57,855 nt of DNA from Methanoregulaceae archaeon (GTDB lineage: Bacteria > Armatimonadota > Fimbriimonadia > Fimbriimonadales > Fimbriimonadaceae), in contig JADZEW010000005.1 in the NCBI GenBank assembly GCA_020850325.1, forward strand, positions 1-57,855. The letters run 5' to 3'. The position numbers and the translations under genes are program-made. Below are positions 44,501-52,064 of the stretch, in pieces; the first letter of the stretch is position 1; each line of letters begins with the position of its first letter. The notes under the pieces were generated by a model. It made no database searches and was not told the DNA's origin. It worked only from the letters and a program-made list of their open reading frames with translations.

Positions 44501-46302
44501 TTGCCCGTGCCAAGCAGTGCATCGTGGTGGGCGACACCCGCCAGATGCCACCCACCTCGTTCTTTGACCGAGTATTGGTTGACGACGCTGACGAGGATGT
44601 CGACGAGATCCGCGAGTTTGGAGCCGAGGCGCGCAAGCTCGAGAGTGTTCTGTCGCTTCTGAGCGCCGTCGTGGGTGATTCGAATCGGCGCCCGATGCTT
44701 AGGTGGCACTATCGTAGCATCCACCCGTCACTTATCCAACCGTCGAACGAACTGTTCTACGACAACCGATTGGTGATCTTTCCGAGCCCATCGGTCGATG
44801 TTGCGGGGCGCCGAATCGGTGTCGTGTTCCACCACGACCCCACGACCGTGTACGAGGCAGGCTCAGGAAGGCGCTGGAACCCGAAGGAGGCCGGCGCGGT
44901 CGCCCAAGCGGTGCTTAAGCACGTGACGAATCACCCGGAAGAGAGCCTGCTGGTCGCCGCGATGAACAAGCAGCAAGCCGACCTGATCTACGACGAAGTC
45001 TCCAAGATCGAGCGAATCCATCCGTCCGTGTTTGCTACCTTTCGCTCCCAGCATCCGCACGAGCCACTGGACGTGAAGAACCTAGAAACCGTCCAAGGCG
45101 ATGAGCGAGACGTTGTTATGGTCAGCATCACCTACGGTCGCGATGCGTCAGGGATGATCCGACAGAACTTCGGCCCGATCCTGCAAGAAGGAGGCGAGCG
45201 TCGGCTGAACGTTCTGTTCACGCGGGCGAGACGTCGTTGCGAGATCTTCTCTAACATGGTGGGGGATGACCTGCGAAACGAGGGTGGACGTGTCGGGGTA
45301 ACAACGCTCAAGGCGTTCCTGAACTTCGCCGAACGAGGAATCCTGTATGTTCCCGAGTCCTCGGGCGAAGGACCTGAGTCGCCGTTCGAGGAAGAAGTTG
45401 CCGCGGCTCTGCGAGCGGCCGGCTACCAGGTCGATTCGCAAGTCGGTTGCGAGGGGTACCGAATTGACCTATGCGTGGTCGACCCTCAGCAGCCGGGGCG
45501 CTACATTTTGGGCATCGAGTGCGACGGAGCGACCTATCACTCCGCCCGGAGCGCGAGGGATCGGGACAAACTCCGGCAGCGAATACTGGAGCACCGGGGT
45601 TGGATTCTGCACCGCATCTGGTCCCCCGATTGGTGGCAGGACCGAGATGCCGAAGTTGATCGGCTCTTGCACGCGATTGACGCCGCGCGCACAGCAAACC
45701 GCGAGTTCTTTCTAGAGGCAGACCTGCGCGAAGAGGGCTCCTACGTCTTGGATGCACCCGAGAGAGAAGTGAAGTCGACGCTCACACGACCTTACGTTGT
45801 TTCGACAGGGAAGTTGCGCGAGCCCAACGAACTGGACTTCATTCAGTTTGTCGGGGACACCATTCGAGTCGAGGGCCCCATCCATCATGAGTTGCTTTTG
45901 GCTCGGATGAGAACCGCGCTGGGAGTCGGACGCGTCGGCTCGAATATCCGGGTCTGGTTTGAATCGATGCTGGCGAAGGTGCCAAACGTTCAGCGAATAG
46001 AGGACGCGTGGTACGTCGAGGCTGCCCAACTCAAGTTGCCTAGAGATTGGTCTGAACGTCCAGGGGACGAGAAGAAGACCACCTATGTCACGGAGGCTGA
46101 AATCGCAGCCGCGATCAAGTCTGTCGTCCGGCGATCGTTTGGAATCCCCTGGCGCGAGGCGGCGCGCGAGGCGTGGACCTTGCTGGGTTTTCGCCGCGTA
46201 ACCGACACCGCGATTGACCGCGCAGACGAAGTGCTCTCTAAACTCATCGCCAGCGGCGGAGTCGTCCGCCGCGATGACTTACTTCACCCGCCGACATCGT
46301 AG
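41569..46302 (+). CDS. DUF4011-type SF1 helicase with Vsr/MTES_1575-like nuclease
   Basis: 1577 residues. The N-terminus EALREKLLDLTLRNRMLNYKPSKR is the DUF4011 signature. The split SF1 helicase core has Walker A GPPGTGKSQT (337-346), motif II VIFDEAS (961-967), GDTRQMPPTSFF (motif III), RWHYRS (motif IV), VQGDERDVVMVSITYGRD (motif V) and LFTRARRR (motif VI). A nuclease of the Vsr/PD-(D/E)XK type follows (about 1275-1370): YRIDLCVVD with Asp1300, and GIECDGATYHS with Glu1317 and His1324. The C-terminus (about 1410-1577) has a DUF3320-like helical part. Such fused proteins are common in bacterial defence islands and probably cut invading DNA. Here it stands alone behind the ribosomal operon. 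Confidence 0.88.
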   Translation: MHSSNEEYVRIQIEALREKLLDLTLRNRMLNYKPSKRLSVVIEGEDSQTLYSLLVDEGKRFSFIGKPDPVRSDPGDSTSEPKDYSDDVSMSRFREEAIAELDGYLGHAAVPVDKADTKLSTTEYESVLQAKLRTIRREANLVNEELGVNTLFLTLGVLEWQESEAKVCKAPLVFVPVRLDQLANGQVRLVHEGGDAGVNLPLAAKLGEFNLRMPEWTDDKPLITYVNEVAGTIRERMGWRVLPDEVHLGFFSYEKYSMYVDLGGEAWPEGKKPWQNADLAAMLGGQGYPRSESRVTESSQLDSVRPVTECHEVYDADSSQTIAMVRAAEGISMVVEGPPGTGKSQTITNIIAEAVAAGRTVLFVSAKRAALEVVTRRLDEAGLHDVFLDLHDKGANRKEFYDELNRTVKRNLKLAEEQLKVQRLAELRELLNAYSEAVNTPIGRYGVPPFIAMARLARLPKEDADDRAGRITFEVLSGNSVEEIDLALPRVAALQERIAKIGIPIEHPFWGAEIDYLDPSLKLDLETDLAACLSKLETALADWSEAARRLRVEVEPTSDHVRVLQACVARAETAPELDGVAVKASTWRADQAKVESTIEALRSRAAARARQANTVRPDAWGTDVGGLLVTYQDWGHRWYRFLSGAFRSARRHTRALLVETAPADPASQQSALEDIRTSRASEASIQDANGLMQRLFGAQWQGTDSDAEVLTKLLEWVLSLRDEVEQGNIPDGLLDFFAGRTPLPEASTAVSRAIESAQGALAAYREVAAILACPTNGAESTPFTLLLDRVRTWQSELPILSEYIAFREARRQAQAVVPAEVIDVADSWPGSATRLRDTFLRSYFSGVVRQAMLERPELRSFERLGHERAIAEFKSLDDFNLRYNRARVRLEHHRRLPSFESAAGNLQLLKVQCELKRKHKAIRWAMAKAGEAVMRIKPVFMMSPLSVAIHLPPELPAFDLVIFDEASQIRPEDALCAIARAKQCIVVGDTRQMPPTSFFDRVLVDDADEDVDEIREFGAEARKLESVLSLLSAVVGDSNRRPMLRWHYRSIHPSLIQPSNELFYDNRLVIFPSPSVDVAGRRIGVVFHHDPTTVYEAGSGRRWNPKEAGAVAQAVLKHVTNHPEESLLVAAMNKQQADLIYDEVSKIERIHPSVFATFRSQHPHEPLDVKNLETVQGDERDVVMVSITYGRDASGMIRQNFGPILQEGGERRLNVLFTRARRRCEIFSNMVGDDLRNEGGRVGVTTLKAFLNFAERGILYVPESSGEGPESPFEEEVAAALRAAGYQVDSQVGCEGYRIDLCVVDPQQPGRYILGIECDGATYHSARSARDRDKLRQRILEHRGWILHRIWSPDWWQDRDAEVDRLLHAIDAARTANREFFLEADLREEGSYVLDAPEREVKSTLTRPYVVSTGKLREPNELDFIQFVGDTIRVEGPIHHELLLARMRTALGVGRVGSNIRVWFESMLAKVPNVQRIEDAWYVEAAQLKLPRDWSERPGDEKKTTYVTEAEIAAAIKSVVRRSFGIPWREAAREAWTLLGFRRVTDTAIDRADEVLSKLIASGGVVRRDDLLHPPTS

Positions 46303-46311
46303 AGCAGTGCT

Positions 46312-46317
46312 TAGACT
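46312..46317 (+). promoter_or_regulatory. -10 box, leaderless type, of the cupin gene
   Basis: TAGACT lies 7 bases before the ATG. There is no recognisable -35 and no Shine-Dalgarno site. Confidence 0.5.
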
Positions 46318-46324
46318 TGAACCC

Positions 46325-46687
46325 ATGAACAACGCGATCGATCTACATCAGAAACTCGCCCTCATCGCCGATCACTGGCATCCAAGGGTCATCGCAGAGC
46401 TGAACGACATCCAGTTCAAGGTCGTCAAGTTCGAGGGCGACTTCGTTTGGCACAAGCACGACGACACCGACGAGGCGTTCTTGGTGATCCAAGGCGAGAT
46501 GATCGTCGAGTTCCGAGATCGGGTTGTCCGAGTTGGGGAAGGGCAGCTTTTCGTGGTTCCGAAGGGGATCGAGCACATCACGAGGGCGGAGCGCGAGTGT
46601 CATGCGTTGATTATTGAGCCGCGAGGAGTGGTCAACACGGGCGAGGCGGGTGGGGAACTCACGGCCCCGCTGGATGATTGGATCTGA
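46325..46687 (+). CDS. Cupin-domain protein
   Basis: 120 residues, a single beta-barrel cupin. Motif 1 is VWHKHDDTDEAFLVIQGEM, with His-X-His and Glu as metal ligands. Motif 2 is GEGQLFVVPKGIEHIT, with the third His. Small cupins of this type include isomerases and dioxygenase-like proteins, but the substrate cannot be told. The ATG of MNNAIDLHQ is chosen; the frame upstream overlaps the helicase end. Confidence 0.85.
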   Translation: MNNAIDLHQKLALIADHWHPRVIAELNDIQFKVVKFEGDFVWHKHDDTDEAFLVIQGEMIVEFRDRVVRVGEGQLFVVPKGIEHITRAERECHALIIEPRGVVNTGEAGGELTAPLDDWI

Positions 46688-46730
46688 CGCGCGGGAAGTC
46701 AACGGAACTCCCCCTCTCCTCGCTCTCGCG

Positions 46731-47548
46731 TCAGAGTTGCGCAGCTGGGTCGATGCGCAAAGTGACACCAAGCATCGCCGAGGCCCCCTGCGGCGGGTCG
46801 CTGAATCGGGCGAAGATCCGTACCGTCGCGGGCGCGCCATCGACCCGGACTTGGTAGGCGAGGACAAAGTGTGCTCCTGGCCCAGTCCGGGGCAGGAGTT
46901 CCGATTCGCCGAAGACGGCATCAAGTTCCGCCCGGCGTAGCGTCGGTGATTCGAACTGCAACTCGACTGTAGACCGCGATAGAGGCCCTCCCTGAAGGAA
47001 GCAGTGGCTTGCGCCCAGCGGGGGTGGTTCGACCGGTACTCCCAATGCGGCCCTAATCTCTGACTCGGAGCCTGACTCCACGCTGCAGAGCCGCTCCGCA
47101 AGCTTCGGAGCGCAAATGCTGGTTGGTCGGGCTTGATCCAGGCCGCGGGCCAGTCCTCCAAATCGGCGATCTCGTCTCCCTCCGCGATCAGCGTGTAGAA
47201 CGGCTCAACGGGGAAGTCATTGACCCGGATCGTTAACGTGCGGCCTCCGACACTCGATCGGTAGGGGTACTCGCCATCGCCCGTCGCCTCCCAAACAATC
47301 GAAGCAGCTAGAAGGTTCTGGAGGATCGGGCGTCTCAGCTCCGCCACGCAAGCGACAAACTGCGCTTCCGAAAGCGAGTCGACGTCCTTGCCGACGCCAA
47401 CATCGGAGACCTTCTCAAAGTAGCTGCGATCGGGCACGAACGCCCCGGACGTCCAGTCGAGCACCAGCGCGTCGAGTCCTCCTTCGGGGGTGAGAACCAG
47501 CTTCACGGCTCGGTCATTAACCAGGTAGAAAGCAGGGTATGTGGGCAC
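46731..47548 (-). pseudogene. Unknown protein gene with an internal frameshift
   Basis: The 5' part (GTG start, MPTYPAFYLVNDRAVKLVL to about WIKPDQPAFAL, ~147 residues) and the 3' part (KLAERLCSVESGSESEIRAALGV to LRIDPAAQL) are both protein-like but in different frames. They meet near 47110. Past that point the first frame turns into Arg/Ser-rich nonsense, antisense to the cupin gene, while the second is natural-looking on both sides of its internal GTG. A one-base slip would restore a protein of about 270 residues. I recognise no family. It could be a pseudogene, a sequencing error, or two overlapping genes with coupled translation. Confidence 0.6.
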
Positions 47549-47587
47549 GTTGCACTCGAATCGTACTCAATCTGCAGATTCGCGCCG

Positions 47588-47593
47588 TACACT
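47588..47593 (+). promoter_or_regulatory. -10 box, leaderless type, of the CHAD gene
   Basis: TACACT lies 6 bases before the GTG. No Shine-Dalgarno site. Confidence 0.5.
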
Positions 47594-47599
47594 CTGAAT

Positions 47600-48514
47600 G
47601 TGGGAAGTGGTTCGTCCCCGAAGCTTGTTGCAACGACGCCGATCGATGAAGCGGCGCGGTTGCTCATTGGGCGCCCGGTACAGCGGCTGTTGCAACACTA
47701 CGTTCGCGCCGCGGAGATGCCCTATGCTGACCCCGAGGACATCCATCAGCTGAGGGTCTTCAGCCGGCGGGCTGGGGCCGCGGTCAAAGCGTTTTCGTTT
47801 CTCACCGCTTCCGGTAATCGGCGGCCACTGGTCCGAGCATTGAAAGACATCCGCGGGGTGGCGGGCCAGGCGCGAGACTGCGACGTGCTCATCGAGAGCT
47901 TGAAGTCGTGGCGCGAGAGTGCCGCACCGGAGGCTCAGCCCTCCGTGGCGTTCCTGATCGGGTTTGCCCAAGGCGAGCGAACGGCAGCCCAGGGTGCGCT
48001 TGAGCGTGTGTTTGAGGAGATGTCTCCCAAGGAACTCCGCCGGCGATGGAAGCGGGTTTCAAAGGACTTGCACGCTAAAGACAATGCTCAAACTCTTGGT
48101 GACCAGATCGGACCGGTCGTGCAACCGCAGATTGCCCGCGTTCTCGAAGCCCTCGCTCGACCCAATCCGACGATCGAGCAACTGCATGCGGTGCGGATCG
48201 AAGGCAAGCGCGCGCGCTACACCCTTGAGCTGTTCGCCGGTTGTATCGACAAGCAGACCGCACGGTGCGGCCTCGAAGCGCTCACCGAGCTACAAGAGAC
48301 GCTCGGTTCGTTGAACGACAGCGCCGTAACTCTGGCGCGCCTTGAGAAGTTGCACCAGCGGATCGAGGCAAGCGATCCCTTACTCTGGGAGTCGCTGAAG
48401 CCCGGATTCGAGTTGCTGGCCGCCAGCCATCGCGAGAACCAAGTTGCTCGGATGGAGGACTACCGGAGTCACCGCGAGGTTCTGCGCGACCGTCTGGCGC
48501 CTCTTGGGGACTAG
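47600..48514 (+). CDS. CHAD domain protein
   Basis: 304 residues, all helical. The CHAD repeats carry the conserved His and basic residues: DIHQLRVFSRRAGAAVKAF in the first half and QLHAVRIEGKRARYTLELF in the second. CHAD domains bind inorganic polyphosphate and are often paired with a CYTH domain; here CHAD stands alone. A link to polyphosphate granules is likely from family knowledge. The GTG is chosen because it follows a -10 box closely and has no alternative nearby. Confidence 0.87.
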   Translation: MGSGSSPKLVATTPIDEAARLLIGRPVQRLLQHYVRAAEMPYADPEDIHQLRVFSRRAGAAVKAFSFLTASGNRRPLVRALKDIRGVAGQARDCDVLIESLKSWRESAAPEAQPSVAFLIGFAQGERTAAQGALERVFEEMSPKELRRRWKRVSKDLHAKDNAQTLGDQIGPVVQPQIARVLEALARPNPTIEQLHAVRIEGKRARYTLELFAGCIDKQTARCGLEALTELQETLGSLNDSAVTLARLEKLHQRIEASDPLLWESLKPGFELLAASHRENQVARMEDYRSHREVLRDRLAPLGD

Positions 48515-48575
48515 CTCCTCGCGAACTCCGTGCCAGCGAAGTCGAAGTACAGTTCTGTTAGGGAAACGCAATCTG

Positions 48576-48625
48576 TAAGCCCAGTAATTCTGTCAGGGCT
48601 TAAATCAGGGAGAGAGTCGTATACT
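48576..48625 (+). promoter_or_regulatory. Operator-like palindrome and -10 box before the second PEP-CTERM gene
   Basis: TAAGCCC (48576-48582) and GGGCTTA (48596-48602) are perfect inverted repeats 13 bases apart. The right arm covers the -35 position of the TATACT box at 48620-48625. TTCTGTTAGGG and TTCTGTCAGGG form a direct repeat 35 bases apart overlapping it. Confidence 0.55.
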
Positions 48626-48665
48626 GGGTTTGATGTCCGCGTGCGGGCATCTGGAGGGGATATTC

Positions 48666-49472
48666 TTGAATACGACATTCATCAGGGCGGGGACGTTGGC
48701 TGCCCTTTCGATGGCCCTTTGCGGGAGTGCACTCGCCGCTGACTTTTTCAACGGCTTTGAAACCGACATCTCCGGTTGGGACGCCTTCGGCGGATCGTTC
48801 AATGCCACCCGAGTGTCCAGTGGAACGAATGGCATTACCGCCGCTACCGGGGGGTTCTACGGACAGACCGGAACCGCTGCAACGAACTGGGGCGGATACA
48901 ACCAGAGCTTTGCTTCAACCGGTTATGTCACCTCGGTCGACATCTACCTCGACATGAACGGGGGCTACAACAACGATACGCGGTTCGCTTATACGAGCGC
49001 GATCAACAAGAGTGTGGCGGCGGGGGGGGGGCACCTTCGCGACTTCGTCTTTAGCGGCGGGTTCTACAACGATCTTGGCCTCGGTAACCGATTCGTCTTC
49101 TCGGCGAGCAACAACGCACCGGGTTGGCCGCAAGATCCGGGTCGTGATCCGTTTACCGTTTCGACGACCGGCTGGTATACGATGGAGCACTCGTTTGGGA
49201 TCGTTGGCGGAGTGCTCAGCGTAGATATGCGACTTCGAGCGGCTGGTGGGGCGCTCCTACACTCGTGGACCCTAAGCAACCCAGCCGACGTTGCCGCGAA
49301 TGTCGGAGGAAACCGCTATGGTTGGTTCTCGCACAACCAGTTCGGGACGCTCGCGATCGACAACAGTTACCGATCCAGTCCTGGGGCGGTACCCGAACCC
49401 TTCACCATGGGCCTCGGACTCGCGTCCGCTGGTCTCTTCGTGCGACGTCGTCTCAAATCTGGCAAGGCCTAA
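48666..49472 (+). CDS. Secreted PEP-CTERM protein, function unknown
   Basis: 268 residues from a TTG with GGAGGGG eight bases upstream. That fits better than an ATG 12 codons earlier, which lacks a site and would add non-signal residues. The signal peptide is FIRAGTLAALSMALCGSALAA. The body is beta-rich, Gly/Asn/Thr-heavy and may be a jelly-roll (FNGFETDISGWDAFGG, DMRLRAAGGALLHSWTLSNP). The tail VPEPFTMGLGLASAGLFVRRRLKSGKA is a PEP-CTERM sorting signal. It is the second such protein in the window. The upstream palindrome suggests regulation. Confidence 0.78.
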   Translation: MNTTFIRAGTLAALSMALCGSALAADFFNGFETDISGWDAFGGSFNATRVSSGTNGITAATGGFYGQTGTAATNWGGYNQSFASTGYVTSVDIYLDMNGGYNNDTRFAYTSAINKSVAAGGGHLRDFVFSGGFYNDLGLGNRFVFSASNNAPGWPQDPGRDPFTVSTTGWYTMEHSFGIVGGVLSVDMRLRAAGGALLHSWTLSNPADVAANVGGNRYGWFSHNQFGTLAIDNSYRSSPGAVPEPFTMGLGLASAGLFVRRRLKSGKA

Positions 49473-49487
49473 TCGGCCTGCTGACGT

Positions 49488-49526
49488 GAAGTCCGTCCGC
49501 TGATTCGGCGGGCGGACTTCTTTGCG
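49488..49526 (+). terminator. Terminator after the second PEP-CTERM gene
   Basis: GAAGTCCGTCCGC pairs with GCGGGCGGACTTC (13 pairs, one G-U) and is followed by TTTGCG. It may also serve the convergent gene. Confidence 0.75.
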
Positions 49527-49537
49527 TTCAAGGGCAT

Positions 49538-50236
49538 CTAACCCTTAGCGAACACGCCAATCACGTTGGTCAGCCGTCGCCCCGCGGGCACGATCGTCTT
49601 GCCCTTCATCCACAGCGCCGAGCTCGCCCCGCTGTCGAGGTTCATCGCCTCGCGGCATCCGAGCTGGAGCATCACAAAGGCAGACTCCTGGAAAGTGACC
49701 GCCTTGGCGCATCGCACCAACATCAAGTCGCCGCTCGCGTTGTATCCGACGCCCATTCGAGGAACCCGCCCCATCACCGCCGGGTCGCGGAAACCTTCGC
49801 TCGCAGGGTCGCAATCGAGCTCGCCATCCAGAACGAGCGCCGGGCCGCAGGCGAGCACCGTCTCGTACGCCGACCAGTCCACTCGCTTGTGCCGCTGGAC
49901 GCGCCGAATGTCCACGGTGCCGTCGGAACTGACGCACAGCGCGGTGCCCATCGCGCCGAAGTGCCGTAACGTGCCCCCCGACCAGATATCGCCGATCGGC
50001 TTCTTGGAGTTGCGGTCGAAGTAGGCACCGTTGATCGCGGCGACCAGTCCGGGCCGCTTCACCATCGAGCCAAAGTCTTCGTCTGAGCTGGGAAAGCCGG
50101 AAGGAAGGATGACATCGATTCGGTACTTGCCCGTCGACATCGGGACCGTAACCACATCGACACCGGCGGTAGTCAAGGTGATCCGCTGATGGCGGACGTC
50201 CGCGCTCATTGACAGGGTAAGGAGGGCGATCAGCAC
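49538..50236 (-). CDS. Phosphodiester glycosidase (NAGPA-like) family protein
   Basis: 232 residues. The signature segments are LVAAINGAYFDRNSKKPIGD, MGTALCVSSDGTVDI, and AMNLDSGASSALWMKGKTIV, the counterpart of the LDGGGSS loop; NVIGVFAK closes the domain. The mammalian relative uncovers mannose-6-phosphate; bacterial members act on phosphodiester-linked sugars of the envelope. The N-terminal hydrophobic stretch MLIALLTLSMSA may be a short signal peptide. The GTG is chosen because a promoter box ends 6 bases before it; 14 more codons are open upstream. Confidence 0.75.
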   Translation of the reverse strand: MLIALLTLSMSADVRHQRITLTTAGVDVVTVPMSTGKYRIDVILPSGFPSSDEDFGSMVKRPGLVAAINGAYFDRNSKKPIGDIWSGGTLRHFGAMGTALCVSSDGTVDIRRVQRHKRVDWSAYETVLACGPALVLDGELDCDPASEGFRDPAVMGRVPRMGVGYNASGDLMLVRCAKAVTFQESAFVMLQLGCREAMNLDSGASSALWMKGKTIVPAGRRLTNVIGVFAKG

Positions 50237-50242
50237 GGTTCT

Positions 50243-50271
50243 ATTGTAACCAGGTGGCGCTCGAAAGTGAA
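50243..50271 (-). promoter_or_regulatory. Promoter of the NAGPA-like gene, leaderless type
   Basis: On the minus strand TTCACT, a 17-base spacer and TACAAT. The -10 ends 6 bases before the GTG. Confidence 0.65.
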
Positions 50272-50333
50272 CGTGCATCTTCGATAGGCTTCGACAATCG
50301 CAGGTAGGCTTGTTCGCCAGTTGGGAGGCTACG

Positions 50334-50840
50334 ATGAGTAACGAAGATCAGTTTGCCGAAATGGGCACCAAGCCCGTCGCCGAACACGAGTGGCTTGAGA
50401 ACCTAGTCGGTGAGTGGAACACCTCGGCGGTGATGATCATGGGTCCCGGCGGCGAGACGATGACCTCGGCGGGCCACGAGAAGGTGACCAACTTTGGCGG
50501 GCTGTGGGCGTACGGCGAGGGGTCCAGCACGATGCCGGGCGGCATGGTATCGGAGTACCGCAACGGACTCGGCTACGATGTCTCGTTCAAGGAGTATCGA
50601 GGGTTCTGGATCGGTGCAATGTCGTCGCACCTATGGAAGCAGGTCGGCACGCTCAGCCCGGACGGGCGCACGATGACGCTCGACTGCGAAGGGCCCCATA
50701 TGGAGAAGGATGGCGAAACCGCCAACTACCGCGACGTGATCGAGCTGGTGGACGAGAACACCCGCACGATGACCTCTTACAGTCAGGACGACAGCGGCGA
50801 GTGGGTCGAGTTCATGAAGGTGACCTTCGAGCGGGTCTAG
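50334..50840 (+). CDS. DUF1579-like protein
   Basis: 168 residues, a beta-barrel of the DUF1579 type: EHEWLENLVGEWNTSAVMIMGPGGETMTSAGHEKVTNFGGLWAYGEG, then YRGFWIGAMSSHLW, and the end ENTRTMTSYSQDDSGEWVEFMKVTFERV. Function unknown; the fold is lipocalin-like and may bind small molecules. GGGAGG seven bases upstream fixes the ATG of MSNEDQF. Confidence 0.82.
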   Translation: MSNEDQFAEMGTKPVAEHEWLENLVGEWNTSAVMIMGPGGETMTSAGHEKVTNFGGLWAYGEGSSTMPGGMVSEYRNGLGYDVSFKEYRGFWIGAMSSHLWKQVGTLSPDGRTMTLDCEGPHMEKDGETANYRDVIELVDENTRTMTSYSQDDSGEWVEFMKVTFERV

Positions 50841-50931
50841 GCAGTCCGTCACCTTCTTGTAGCCGCCCGATGTATCGTGTGGGCGAACTCATCCGGGCAC
50901 GAATCATCCCGGGGCTACGAGGTATCGACGC

Positions 50932-52023
50932 CTACCCCGATCCGGGCCGCATGCGCGCCTGCTTGATCAGCAAGAACTCACCGACGTTCTCGACGGTCAG
51001 CAAGCCCACTAGCCGGCCCCCGTCGACAACCGGTAGCGTCGAACAATCGCCGGTTTGCAGCCGCTGAAGGGCCCGATCCACGGTCTCGGACCGATCGACG
51101 ACGCAGAAGTTGGTGTCCATCGCGTCGATCACCCGGAGCTCGGGCTGACGGCGGGCAAGGGCGTTGAGCAGGCCGTTGCGGGTGAGGATGCCTACCACCT
51201 GACCCTGCCCATCGATGACGGGGAAGTCGACCTGAAACCCCTCAAGCACATATCCGACGACGGTCTCGAGCGCATCAGTCGGACGCAGAGCCTGAAAGCG
51301 CGTGATCATGAGTTCGTCGATGGGCACGCCGATCAGCGCCGACTTCGTTTCGACTCCCTGAGCCTCCTGAGCCGCGCCCACCCAAACAAAGAGCGCGATG
51401 AACACAAGCATCGGGTTCACGAAGAGGCCGACAAAGCCGAGCACCAGCGCAATCCCCTGGCCGATCGTGGCCGCGAGCCGCGTTGCCTCGGCGTACGGCT
51501 TGCGCATCGCGAGGAGCGCGCGCAGCACCCGCCCGCCATCCATCGGGAACGCAGGCAGCAGATTGAAAATGATGAGCATCAGGTTGACCGCGAACAGCCG
51601 CTCCATGAACGATCCTCCGGTCACCGAGATCTCCTCGACCGGGCTCCACCCGCCGGTCAAGGTCAAGATGATCCCGAAGACCACCGCGAGGACCACATTC
51701 ACCGCCGGGCCCGCGATCGCCACCACCAATTCTTGGCGGGGTTTCTCGGGCATGCGCTCCAGCCGGGCAAGGCCGCCAATCGGCAGCAGCGTGATGTCCT
51801 TGGTTTTGATCCCGAACCGCCGCGCCGCCAGAGAATGGCCGAACTCGTGAAGCACCACGATCAAGAAGATCACAAGCATGAAGCCGATGCCCTCGGCGAC
51901 GTCGGCGAGTTCTTGGCGCTCCGAGTAGTGGGCGATCCCGATCCAGACCAGCAGGAACAGGAACGTGAAGTGGATGAACACATCCACGCCGCCGATCCGG
52001 GCAATACGCCACGCCCACTTCAT
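50932..52023 (-). CDS. M50 site-2-type membrane protease with CBS domains
   Basis: 363 residues. Six hydrophobic helices hold the metal centre: HEFGH at 59-63 and LLPAFPMDGGRVLRA, with Asp162 as third ligand. The second part (about 235-360) is a pair of CBS domains (GVPIDELMITRFQALRPTDALETVV, VIDGQGQVVGILTRNGLLNAL, VVDGGRLVGLLTVENVGEFLL), which bind nucleotides such as AMP. It cuts membrane-embedded substrates and is probably regulated by energy state. It is divergent from the following gene with interlocked promoters. Confidence 0.93.
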   Translation of the reverse strand: MKWAWRIARIGGVDVFIHFTFLFLLVWIGIAHYSERQELADVAEGIGFMLVIFLIVVLHEFGHSLAARRFGIKTKDITLLPIGGLARLERMPEKPRQELVVAIAGPAVNVVLAVVFGIILTLTGGWSPVEEISVTGGSFMERLFAVNLMLIIFNLLPAFPMDGGRVLRALLAMRKPYAEATRLAATIGQGIALVLGFVGLFVNPMLVFIALFVWVGAAQEAQGVETKSALIGVPIDELMITRFQALRPTDALETVVGYVLEGFQVDFPVIDGQGQVVGILTRNGLLNALARRQPELRVIDAMDTNFCVVDRSETVDRALQRLQTGDCSTLPVVDGGRLVGLLTVENVGEFLLIKQARMRPGSG

Positions 52024-52029
52024 ACAGAG

Positions 52030-52058
52030 AGTCTACTGGTTGCCGTGAGGGCTACACT
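52030..52058. promoter_or_regulatory. Interlocked divergent leaderless-type promoters
   Basis: TAGACT on the minus strand (52030-52035) ends 6 bases before the protease ATG. TACACT on the plus strand (52053-52058) ends 6 bases before the GTG of the next gene. They are exactly 17 bases apart, so each -10 occupies the -35 position of the other. Confidence 0.6.
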
Positions 52059-52064
52059 GCTTGA

